This document shows, piece after piece, positions 22,391 through 30,801 of a DNA stretch of 64,000 nt (position 1 is its first letter; each line of letters starts with the position of its first letter). This DNA is from Schizochytrium sp. TIO01. Its lineage: Eukaryota > Sar > Bigyra > Thraustochytrida > Thraustochytriidae. The position numbers were made by a program, and so were the translations under genes. Location of the stretch: assembly GCA_004764695.1 (NCBI GenBank), contig SMSO01000032.1, forward strand, positions 4,959,483-5,023,482. Direction: 5' to 3'. The notes beneath the pieces were generated by a model. It saw only the letters and a program-made list of their open reading frames with translations. It had not been told where the DNA came from and did not search any database.

Positions 22391-23286
22391 CTTCAAGATG
22401 GCCTCCTGAGCCGCTGTCTGCGTGAGCGGACACTCTCGAGCGGTTTTGGAGCATGAGTATCCGCCCCTAGTTTTCAACATCGATCCAAATACAAAGCTTA
22501 GCATATTAATCCACAAACTCTTGACTTGTGTCATTTGTTGCTTATGACCTCATTCACGGTAGTGGTGGTTAGGAAGTAGCTACCAGTTGATATGGAAAAC
22601 AATAGCATGAAGAAGCTTTCGAATGTAAGCTCAAATGTAATGCCCATGTTCACATTGATGATAAAGCTTGTGAGCCTGTTACAACGATGGTAAGGGGACC
22701 CGAAAGGCTGAGAGTTCCTTATGTAAAAGGTTTATTCTAATCCTTTTCAAGTATTTTGAAAAGTCTTTAAAGGTATCTGAAGTGCGCATACTTAGCGCTT
22801 CACTGCTGGTCTTTGAGGGAGAAAAACCTCTACGAAACAACCTCTAACAATATATTGCTTTACTTAGTGTTATTCACTGTTCTTAATTTGAAGGCTATTT
22901 ATTTAATTTTATAAAAAAAAAAATCTTCAAATTTTATGCACTACTTAAGCACTGTTCTTCTTACACTTTTTATGCTTTACTTAAATACTGTTCTTCTTTA
23001 ACTTATGTTTTACAGCTTAACATTTTTCCTTTACTTAACCTCATTGCTACTGTTCTTCTCAAACGTTATGTTCTTCTTAAACTTTATGTATTCTACTTAC
23101 GGAGTACCCTCACTACGAGAAATCATGAATCCTCACATTGTTCTTCCATTCGAAATACGGAATAGCTCTATTTAGGCGTTCTGTTCTCCTTGAGCTCGAA
23201 ATTCGGCATTCACCTAGTAAAATCTAGCATTTACATTAGCGACGTAGTCCAAATGCACAGCTACAGTATCATTCAAAAGAAAGATA
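22391..23286. other. AT-rich intergenic DNA upstream of CLP1
   Basis: Promoter side of CLP1 grading into T-rich DNA. A degenerate tandem repeat at about 22932-23090 is listed separately. No coding frame is convincing. Confidence 0.6.
22932..23090. repeat. degenerate ~34-bp T-rich tandem repeat
   Basis: Four or five diverged copies of a unit like TTTATG...TACTTAA...ACTGTTCTTCTT. They are best preserved at 22935-23005 and blur towards 23090. Confidence 0.6.
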
Positions 23287-23955
23287 TTGTTGATTTCTCG
23301 TTTCAATATTCAATTTTGTTCGTTGCGTGAATGTAGTCTAACTCAACTATCTAACTGGTCTATATTACCTGCCACTTCCGACCGAACACAGTCCCGAACG
23401 TGCAAAGAATTCGACCTATACAAATACGAAACACATTATCTTGTAACTCTGGATACCAAGCAAAAAAGAAACCAACCTATACTTTATATCACTAACCTCT
23501 TCTTTTTCACACAGTTCATTGTACTTACCAATAAAGACCTCTTGTGATACTTCGAAGATCCCTACGAATCACCCATCGTAAGGACCAAGCTCTGGACCAT
23601 TCCTGACGTCACCAGATATCAAGCTCGCGCCTTGGACAGAATCCACTCCTTCAAGGAGAACTCGTCCCCTCACATCAGACAGTACATCGAAGCAAGGTTC
23701 GACGTCGCGACTTTCATATTTCAGGCAGCATATCCAGATAAGTTTCCTTCGCCCATTTCGTACTCTCACGTCATACACAACGTAAGAACTCTTCATGTTA
23801 AAGAGAACCGCAAGTATCTCCTCCACAAGAGCCGCTTTCAGAATGTTGGCGAATCACCGAACCTATGCCATACAGAACTGTGCTTTTACTGGCCTTTCCA
23901 GCTTCAAGAAAGTGATGACTTGGTCTATTCTTGTTCAGGTCGCACCGCCAGGTGA
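23287..23955 (+). pseudogene. decayed ORF of unknown origin, one internal TGA
   Basis: One reading frame is open for 223 codons except for a TGA at 23545-23547. The downstream half (from 23548) has protein-like composition (for example YFEDPYESP, ARALDRIHSF and FIFQAAYPDKF) and ends with TGA at 23953. The upstream half is more AT-rich and may be chance. No family is recognised. It ends 310 bp before the Crinkler-like gene on the same strand and may be part of the same inserted segment. Retroelement or viral origin is possible but not shown. Confidence 0.35.
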
Positions 23956-24264
23956 ACCCGTCGATTCCTAACGCCAAGCTTCCCGGAGATGATTTAGATT
24001 TAGCTACTTAAACGCAACAACTAAGACTTTCTGCTTTTTCTTAGACTGTCCGGTTTGTCTAAGACCTCCTACTCCCGCGTCTATACAATTACCTCTAGTT
24101 AAACTTGAATTTTTAACAAAAACGCGCACTTCAGATTGTGGGGGAGTATAAATGAAATCATTGAGAGGTACGCTTTTCTCAAAGCAGGAGCGAGAGATTC
24201 GATTGCAGCAAAAACATCATCAGCGGCAAGCAAAACGCAAACATCAGCCAGGCCAGGTGGCAGC
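23956..24264. other. upstream region of the Crinkler-like gene
   Basis: Contains a 7-bp inverted repeat (CTTAGAC 24040-24046, GTCTAAG 24057-24063). It also has a polypurine-like TGTGGGGGAG at about 24138-24147, of the sort that precedes a 3' LTR in copia-type elements. No matching LTR pair or primer-binding site was found. The Crinkler-like frame stays open upstream to a TTG at 24136, so a longer N-terminus encoded by an upstream exon cannot be excluded. Confidence 0.4.
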
Positions 24265-26151
24265 ATGTCGGGCAGCGACTACAGTAGTTTCTCCGACGAT
24301 GAAGTTGATTCTGAATATGATGTTGCACCTTCATACGAGGAGGTGCAGAGAATGCCTGATGAAGAACTTCAGGGTATACCCCTGACTACTCTTGGATGTT
24401 TGGATGACAGAACCCTCGAATATCTCGGCACAAAACGCAAGAAATTGACTAGAGACCAACGCTTATGGCTCAAACGTATCCGAATAGAAATACGGAGATG
24501 TTTTCAAAGAGGCTTTCAAAGAGGCATTCAAGAAGGCATTGCTAGCACTCGGGAGACCGTGGAGGAGGCGCTACAAAAGCACCTCTTTTCTAACATTGTG
24601 TGTATACAGGAAAAGTTGACCGCGCCAGCACCAGCAACATGGGCTTTGCCGCTCACCTCAATCAAGCCGTGGATTGACTTCGATGGTGAAGTGATTTCAG
24701 ATCCACACTTTCAGAACTCTGGCGTCTTAGGAGGATCGATTGCAAAAATTATTTTCGATCCCCTGGAAAACTTCGACATTTGTGCAATTGCCGCCGGGGC
24801 AAGAAGAGATTTTCTACTAAAGGTCTGTAACCCACTTGAAAGAATTTGCGCAGAAGTTGATGCCTTCCCTAGAATCAGTATTCAGTGTGCACAAGAGATC
24901 GGTCTCGCACTAAAGTCGGATATCAACCTATCTGCAGTTGAAATTGAAAACGGGGAACAGGTTTACAGGGTTTTCTGTGTCATCGAGGCAGTGCGACCAA
25001 ACCAGTTGCTGACAGAAGATGGGGGTCTAACTAATCAAACCGTGGAAAAACGCAGGGAGAGAGCACCAAAAATCGGAGTAGATGATTATACCTGCGGTCA
25101 TATTTGGGCTGGTCTCCGCCAGTTGCTTGGATACATGGTAATCTACGGTCTGAAGTACGGAGTTTTAACATCTTTTGAGCTCACGTACTTCTGCAAGCGT
25201 AACGAAGAAGGTGAGATATGGGTTTCAAAGGGATTCTACGGAATCCAGAATGATGGCGACGCTGGCGTCAATTTGGCGATGGCTGCATTCGTCTATAAAA
25301 TCCTTCATGACAAAGACAAAAGGCTCTCCTACCCGTCCATGGAGAGCCAGTCGGTTGGAGTACAGGCGTTCTATCGAATGTGTCAGGAGAGCTGGGGCGG
25401 GAAGCAGGTCGATAAGAGTGACACCCTCGAGATTTTGGAAAAGAGGATCGGAAAAGCTTGCGCAGATTTCATCAGATCCACGATAAAGAGAGAGGTCAAC
25501 CAGTCCGGTCAGGAAGATGAGATCGAGGCTCTCCGCAATAGAGTCGCCAGCCTCCTACCCCTGAGCGAGGAGGCATTCAGCATGCCTCTGCCATGGGAGG
25601 ATGATTTTAAGCTTGTGGCGGAAGGCGCGGTTCGGATTCCTTGGATTTCCTATAAAGGTTTCACATGGAACGTCTTCGTCAAGGCTCTGCGAAGTCCGAA
25701 GGATTGGCTGAGGTGGGCTTGGGCAGAGAGCAAGGAGACCTTTCTCAAAGAAATTGAGTTCTACAAGGGCCCCCTGCACAAATTGCAGGGTCTCTACATC
25801 CCTTTCTTGGTGTATGGCGGCGTATTCCACAGCCAAGTAATCATTGCCACGACCTCTTCGGGTGTAACTGCGACGGAAGAGCTGATGTTCACTCATCGCG
25901 ATTGGGCGCACCGTTCGATCAGAGAATCGCTTGCGCGCGTGCACCAGGCGGGCGTCTTGCACGGCGACATCGCCTGGCGCAACATTGCACTCAACCTGGA
26001 GTCCAAGACTGCACATTTGATCGACTTTGGCCGCGCCACCCAACATGAAGACTCCAAGAAGTTTGAGAAGTTCCAGGCTAAAGAGAAGGAGGCGCTCGAG
26101 GCCTTGCTATCCTGTGTCAGCCCGCGAAAACGTCTGCGCGACTCATTCTGA
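24265..26151 (+). CDS. Crinkler-type protein: nuclease-fold domain fused to a protein kinase domain
   Basis: A 628-aa protein from ATG 24265 (MSGSDYSSF...), with an acidic, Ser-rich N-terminus (1-30). Residues about 120-330 resemble the restriction-endonuclease-fold module found before kinases in Crinkler (CR/CRN) proteins. The hallmark is GYMVIYGLKYGVLTSF (from G289) followed by a FCKR strand; VIEAVRP upstream lies where E-x-K would be expected, and the Lys is not obvious. Residues about 455-610 are a kinase-like domain: Lys473 in FVKAL, Glu496/498 in the helix-C position, catalytic loop H566-G-D568-IAWRN573, and D587-F-G589. All key kinase residues are present. The protein ends soon after, in a KR-rich tail, so the C-lobe is short and Bud32-like. 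Such proteins act as secreted effectors in oomycetes but are also found in free-living protists, where conflict or mobile-element roles have been proposed. No signal peptide is seen. The gene sits among pseudogenes. Confidence 0.75.
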   Translation: MSGSDYSSFSDDEVDSEYDVAPSYEEVQRMPDEELQGIPLTTLGCLDDRTLEYLGTKRKKLTRDQRLWLKRIRIEIRRCFQRGFQRGIQEGIASTRETVEEALQKHLFSNIVCIQEKLTAPAPATWALPLTSIKPWIDFDGEVISDPHFQNSGVLGGSIAKIIFDPLENFDICAIAAGARRDFLLKVCNPLERICAEVDAFPRISIQCAQEIGLALKSDINLSAVEIENGEQVYRVFCVIEAVRPNQLLTEDGGLTNQTVEKRRERAPKIGVDDYTCGHIWAGLRQLLGYMVIYGLKYGVLTSFELTYFCKRNEEGEIWVSKGFYGIQNDGDAGVNLAMAAFVYKILHDKDKRLSYPSMESQSVGVQAFYRMCQESWGGKQVDKSDTLEILEKRIGKACADFIRSTIKREVNQSGQEDEIEALRNRVASLLPLSEEAFSMPLPWEDDFKLVAEGAVRIPWISYKGFTWNVFVKALRSPKDWLRWAWAESKETFLKEIEFYKGPLHKLQGLYIPFLVYGGVFHSQVIIATTSSGVTATEELMFTHRDWAHRSIRESLARVHQAGVLHGDIAWRNIALNLESKTAHLIDFGRATQHEDSKKFEKFQAKEKEALEALLSCVSPRKRLRDSF

Positions 26152-26214
26152 CGATTCAAGGAAGAACTTGACGTGTGAATAAAAACGAACAATATTGATT
26201 CTTATACTTCTTCT

Positions 26215-26701
26215 TCAGACCTCGTGCTTCTTCTTGTGCCGTTTCACGGAGTGGTCGGTGTGGCAGTGTTCATTTTGTTTCTCCCAGGACTTGACGGCCT
26301 GTCTGATGAGGTTCATGTGACGGCGCTGGTAGGAATAGAGCTCGGCAACACGGCCGTTTTGGAGGACCTGGTTGCGCTTGGGAGGGTACTCCTCAAACTC
26401 CTCAAAGAAGAAATTCTTGAGTGTGCTACCGAAGGTACTACTCTCCCCACTTGTGAGTCGGCGTCTCAGGATCTTGGCGGCTTCGTCGATGTGGTTGATG
26501 AACTCACTCGGGTCCTCAGTATTCATGACAATTGGGAACAGACTGCTACTGACCTGCCAATGCATCTTGTCCGCGCACATCTTCGTTCCAGCGATTGCGT
26601 TTCATGATGTTGTTTGCATATGATTTGAATTCAATCTTCTCCACCTCAGTCACGTTGCCTACGCGTTCGAAGAAGTCCCAATAGAAGTTGAGTTCTTTCA
26701 T
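26215..26701 (-). pseudogene. frameshifted gene of unknown function
   Basis: ATG at 26701 opens a frame (MKELNFYWDFFERVG...) that stops at 26546. A second frame, offset by one base and best read from about 26580 onward, continues to the stop at 26215-26217 with similar protein-like composition (FPIVMNTEDPSEFINH..., ending in KRHKKKHEV). A single-base indel within about 26546-26600 explains both; a short intron is less likely. In all about 160 codons. No family recognised. It is tail to tail with the Crinkler-like gene (64 bp apart) and head to head with the next pseudogene (6 bp between start codons), a compactness unlike the rest of the window. Confidence 0.5.
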
Positions 26702-26707
26702 GCCCAA

Positions 26708-27340
26708 ATGCCGACTCAACAGCAGATGGCACAGCAGCAAGCAGCAAAAACAGGAGCAGCGGTAGACTCTAGTGAACAATCAGGGGGTCCATAAGCTTGC
26801 TTGTACTACCGGCCGGAGCACGACCCAACAGAACGCAAGCATGTCTTGAAGGTCGCCTTTGTTGGACTGTACATCATTACCCTGATTGTGATCATCGCTC
26901 TTGTCGCACGTGGTACCAGCTATGGGTCGAGTGGAGGTATCGTGCTCGGGTTTGGAACTCTTTGGCGGAAGTAGCAGCAATAGCTCCAGTGCGACAAATG
27001 GCAGCACCAGCACAGGATCCTCCTCCAAGGGTCTGAGCTCTGCCAGAATCGCACTTATCGTAATATTCTGGCTGTTAAAGGCCTCATTTCCGTGCTTTCC
27101 CTGCCTCGTATGAGAAACGAGAAGCTCGATCGCGCCAAGCAGGAGATCGGATTTGCAGCAAGCGAAATTGCTGTGTCCGACAGGAAGCTCGAGGCTCCCT
27201 AGAAAAGGATAAATAAAGCAACTGAAGAGGAACGCGAGGACCTGGAAAAGCAAGACCAAGTCACCTTCGAATCATACGAAGAGCGCAAACAAACCTACGG
27301 AGACTACAAAGAAGGCCTCGACAAGAAGCGTAAAAAAATA
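26708..27340 (+). pseudogene. broken two-pass membrane protein with coiled-coil tail
   Basis: ATG 26708 opens a Gln/Ala-rich N-terminus. The frame meets TAA at 26792, then continues in the same frame through DPTERKHVLK into a hydrophobic segment (about 26853-26905) before a stop near 26973. A shifted frame then carries a Gly/Ser/Asn-rich linker and a second hydrophobic segment (about 27045-27085). A third frame carries a charged coiled-coil-like stretch (MRNEKLDRAKQEI...), interrupted by TAG at about 27202 and continuing to about 27340. Two in-frame stops and two shifts mark it as decayed. The inferred original plan is Q-rich tail, TM, linker, TM, coiled coil; no family is recognised. The exact end is uncertain. 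Confidence 0.45.
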
Positions 27341-27557
27341 TACCATAGTAAGCCAACAGGAAAAAAAAATAAACTTAAAAAACACAAAACATTTTTGAAT
27401 TCAACTCGTGGAGTGCCCAAGACTGATCAGTCTTTACCAGAACCTGAGCTCCTTTCGTATTATCTGCTGACAAGAGGAGTCTGCGCGAGGGCGTCTGGTC
27501 CGCGAGGGTCACCTGGATCTTGAGAAGGACCTCGAAAGGGCAACGTCCAGACGGAGG

Positions 27558-29132
27558 ATGCGCTCAGACGATAGTGATGGAAAAAATGTTGTTGAGGAAA
27601 CACTACTTCACGGAACCGTGCGATCGTCTATGCTCGCGCGTAGTCCGAGAGCTACACCTCGACGGGAGCGCTGTCCCGATGTACGAAAGATTGCTGAGAA
27701 AGACCCCGAGAGCGTGCAGAACATTGTGGACAAGCTGTGGAGGCTCCTAAAGGGCAATGAGACGCTAGTGGACCAACTACAGAGGAAGAACGAGGAGCTC
27801 CTACTCGTGATTAATGAAAATGATTGTGAATACCAGGGACAAATTTCAAAGATGAAGCATAAGCTGGAGCAAGCACACATGCAACTGTTAATGTGCTCAT
27901 GTGGTGCACGCCAAAATGAAGGTAATCACATTTCGCAGTCGCGGCCTCTGCAGAACGAAGATGACGAAATTGCACTGCTCGCGACTCAAACAACGAACGA
28001 AAAGGAGGACCAACATGCCAGCACGGCGTCTGCCAAAGAGATTCATACAAAAGGAGTACGTCCTGAAGACAAAAATGCTCAAGAGGCTTATGGTGAAGAT
28101 GAGTTTTTCGATGATGCAGCTTCAGTCGATTTCTATAATTATAATAATAACACGCAGAAATCATACAACTCGGTAGCTGCGACACAATTGTCACAGCATT
28201 CGCATACCACTCCGCGTTCAGCTAATCATAGTGCCATTTATACTCTTGGACCAGCGACGCAAGAGGGGATTGCCATCGATAGACCACTCAAAGACATTTC
28301 TAATACAAGTCATGCATATAATACACCGCGGAAAGCCTGGTCCTCGCCACTGTCTCAGCGAAATTTTGACTTGCGGTCGTCTTGTTTGTCTGATAAATCC
28401 TCCCCACAATCAACTGACTCTATAAACTTTCATTCATGGCCTGGTCAGAATCGTAGCAGCAGTTCTAGTAGCAGCATCTCTACTGAGGTGACTAAGGTGC
28501 AATTAAAAGAATCATTCACCTCGCCAAATCAAAAAGCAGTTACTAGGACAGGTGAATCTTTTTTATGCATGCGGCTTAACTCAAACTCTACGTCAAATGT
28601 GATAGATCTAGAAGCAGGTGACGATGGCGATGCTGAACAGAGTCCTCGATCAGTTGGTAAAGAAACTAGCAATAAAACGCCATGTGAACGACACAAAAGA
28701 ACTTGCCCCCCTAACACCTCTGACTCTTCGGCCACAGCTGCATATTCAGCGCCAAGACCGCATGGCAAGCGCCCAAAAGTACTTGCCAAAATTAAAAACT
28801 ATGAACTCAGCTCAGTATCGAGCGCGCGTGAGGATAATCCGCCACTCCACCAACAAGACGATCTTGTAGGAAATGACACATTTCGATATGTAGATGTAGT
28901 ACGAAAAAAGGCTGAGCGCGAGGCCCTACCTGGGCATGACTGCCCAAGATGTGCAAAATTTTATGCTGCCTTGGAAATAAATGACCCTCACACACTACGC
29001 GAGCTTCAGAACGGATGCTCGCGCCATCGTCAACAATACCAAAACCCCGACACCCCTGAAGATTTCTGGAAAATTCCCCAACTGAGCGAATGTGAAGACT
29101 CCCCGACGCAGGACAGTCATACGCAAGCCTGA
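27558..29132 (+). CDS. CTIP: CtIP/Sae2/Com1-family DNA-end resection factor
   Basis: A 524-aa protein in one exon from ATG 27558. A predicted coiled coil at about 45-110 (IVDKLWRLL...QLQRKNEELL) fits the N-terminal oligomerisation region of CtIP. The middle 300 residues are polar, low-complexity and rich in S/T-P and S/T-Q sites. The C-terminal ~75 residues carry the family signature: a YVDVVRKKAEREALPGHDC-like stretch, the C462-x2-C465 pair, then C487-SRH-R and a P-x-TP-x-x-FW ending. T499-P500 corresponds to the conserved CDK site needed to activate CtIP/Sae2. These proteins stimulate the MRE11 nuclease to start resection of double-strand breaks in S/G2 and meiosis. Nuclear. The upstream DNA is the pseudogene island, and the frame is open for a further ~25 codons upstream without an ATG. 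Confidence 0.9.
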   Translation: MRSDDSDGKNVVEETLLHGTVRSSMLARSPRATPRRERCPDVRKIAEKDPESVQNIVDKLWRLLKGNETLVDQLQRKNEELLLVINENDCEYQGQISKMKHKLEQAHMQLLMCSCGARQNEGNHISQSRPLQNEDDEIALLATQTTNEKEDQHASTASAKEIHTKGVRPEDKNAQEAYGEDEFFDDAASVDFYNYNNNTQKSYNSVAATQLSQHSHTTPRSANHSAIYTLGPATQEGIAIDRPLKDISNTSHAYNTPRKAWSSPLSQRNFDLRSSCLSDKSSPQSTDSINFHSWPGQNRSSSSSSSISTEVTKVQLKESFTSPNQKAVTRTGESFLCMRLNSNSTSNVIDLEAGDDGDAEQSPRSVGKETSNKTPCERHKRTCPPNTSDSSATAAYSAPRPHGKRPKVLAKIKNYELSSVSSAREDNPPLHQQDDLVGNDTFRYVDVVRKKAEREALPGHDCPRCAKFYAALEINDPHTLRELQNGCSRHRQQYQNPDTPEDFWKIPQLSECEDSPTQDSHTQA

Positions 29133-29526
29133 TGAATATTTTAGATTTGAAAATTTAATTAATGTACAGAATTAAGTTCTGCATTTGGTTAATTGACTGA
29201 CATGGCTGACTAAACAACCTTACATTACTTCCCTTGGTGATATGTTTGTAAAATTTGTTTTTAAAAAGATGCGCTTACAGAGAGAGGCACACTGATCTTG
29301 AATTATCTGACTCAATAATCTTTCATCGGTACCTTTCCTTGTTGCTCGCTTTGTCCGTTTTTTCTAACGAACTTTAAACCTGCAATGAGCTAATATTTAC
29401 ATAACCAGAACTCCATGTTCTTGTTGTACCAGAATCCACTTCGTTAGTTCAAATTCTAAATTTATTTCTGGAAACAGCCAAGCAGCCCACCTATTCAAAA
29501 TTCCATTAAAGACAGGGCCCTCGCTT
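29133..29526. other. intergenic region between convergent genes
   Basis: AT-rich shared 3' flank of the CtIP gene and the myristoylated propeller gene. Nothing else seen. Confidence 0.6.
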
Positions 29527-30801
29527 CTAAAAAGTAAGCATGTGGACACCAGTGTCATCATTGAATACTAGTGAGCTTAAAACATAGGTACCATTCGATG
29601 TTTCTGTCAAATCAGGCTCGAGGTAGTATGGACCAGACATGTCAAAGGTTGCGAAATGTGAAGGAACTTGAATTGTCTGCAAAGGATTGTCAGCTGCCCA
29701 TAAGATAACCTTGCCTTTGCGATCAATTGATACTATGATGAATTCCTCGCAATCTTTTGTAGGGTTATACAAATTAGTAACGATCAGGTCCGATTTCTGA
29801 GTGGCGCATCGGAAAAGCTCTTGTCCGCTGCTCACGCTCCAGCCTACGATTGTCCGTTGGTTAATAACTGCAATCAATTTATCTCCTGATACTTGGACAG
29901 CTTCAGGAATCAAGACGTCAAGCGGGCGGCGATACAAAGGTATTGAGCGTATAAGATCCTTGCCAGGGGCATCCCAATCGCGCACCTCAATGTTGAATTC
30001 TCCATACTCATCTGTTCGAATTACTACAACATATCGTCCATCAAAACTACAAGGTACAGTGTTAGCAGAAAAGGTCAAACTCGTGTCATGCTGCTCCACC
30101 GTAATTCGCTCTCCATCATCACTTGGATCTAGCAATTCGCCGAGACGATCAGTGTGACCACCTGCTTGAGGGACTCCTGAGCGTGGAGAGCTCGAAGATG
30201 CTCCAGATGCGGACTTTGACGAATTAGGCACGCATGGAAAGCACAGCTCATAGACACTGACTGATCTTCTCAAGATGAGAAGAAAGTGTCGCTGGTAGTG
30301 CAAAACGAAGGCGTTCACACAAGCACCAAACGTGTGCATACGACCATACGCGTACATTTCGTGGCGGATGCCATGTTCAGGGTGATCAGGATCCTGGAGG
30401 CGCAGGTTCTTTAAGTCAAACACCTGGACGCAAGCATCACCAATAGCTATGAATAGCATTCCAGCGTTCGCATCAATGTATGCAGCACGCACTGCCTCGT
30501 TTGACCTCGATCGGAGAAGCAGAGAACGATACTCACGAGGGGTAAAGTTTGTCTGTGAGGCGCTTCCATTTTCAAGATCAGAGCTGTCGCGGGGAGCAGT
30601 GCTTAGTCCTTGTTGCTGAGCACCTGACTTTAGAACAGGGAAAAGAAGTTGCGACGCTCCATTCGCATTACCCACAAGGATCAGTCCAGTTTCATGATTC
30701 CGGTGTACACATGTTACAGGATGCCCAGCGCCAAAAGCCAACAAAGTGAACACCTGGCGGGTGTCCTCCACATCGCTCTCTACCGAAGAGTTGTTACCCA
30801 T
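29527..30801 (-). CDS. N-myristoylated WD40-like beta-propeller protein
   Basis: A 424-aa protein in one exon; ATG 30801 is clear. The N-terminus MGNNSSVES fits an N-myristoylation signal (Gly2, Ser6), suggesting membrane attachment. The rest reads as diverged WD40-type blades: repeated strand patterns such as HPVTCVHRNHETGLILVG, AYIDANAGMLFIAIGDACVQVFDL, CSFDGRYVVVIR and FIIVSIDRKGKVILWAA. Canonical GH...WD pairs are mostly lost. A Ser-rich insert (about 200-225) lies between blades. Function is unknown; a membrane-tethered scaffold is an inference. Convergent with CtIP. Its upstream region (30802-31180) is GC-richer than surrounding DNA and has open frames on both strands. Confidence 0.75.
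   Translation of the reverse strand: MGNNSSVESDVEDTRQVFTLLAFGAGHPVTCVHRNHETGLILVGNANGASQLLFPVLKSGAQQQGLSTAPRDSSDLENGSASQTNFTPREYRSLLLRSRSNEAVRAAYIDANAGMLFIAIGDACVQVFDLKNLRLQDPDHPEHGIRHEMYAYGRMHTFGACVNAFVLHYQRHFLLILRRSVSVYELCFPCVPNSSKSASGASSSSPRSGVPQAGGHTDRLGELLDPSDDGERITVEQHDTSLTFSANTVPCSFDGRYVVVIRTDEYGEFNIEVRDWDAPGKDLIRSIPLYRRPLDVLIPEAVQVSGDKLIAVINQRTIVGWSVSSGQELFRCATQKSDLIVTNLYNPTKDCEEFIIVSIDRKGKVILWAADNPLQTIQVPSHFATFDMSGPYYLEPDLTETSNGTYVLSSLVFNDDTGVHMLTF

Noticed and set aside
22391-22534. 48-residue N-terminal extension of CLP1
   Set aside because: Family members begin close to the ELRFE segment; the extension is Cys/Ser-rich and unlike a targeting signal, so the internal ATG was chosen.
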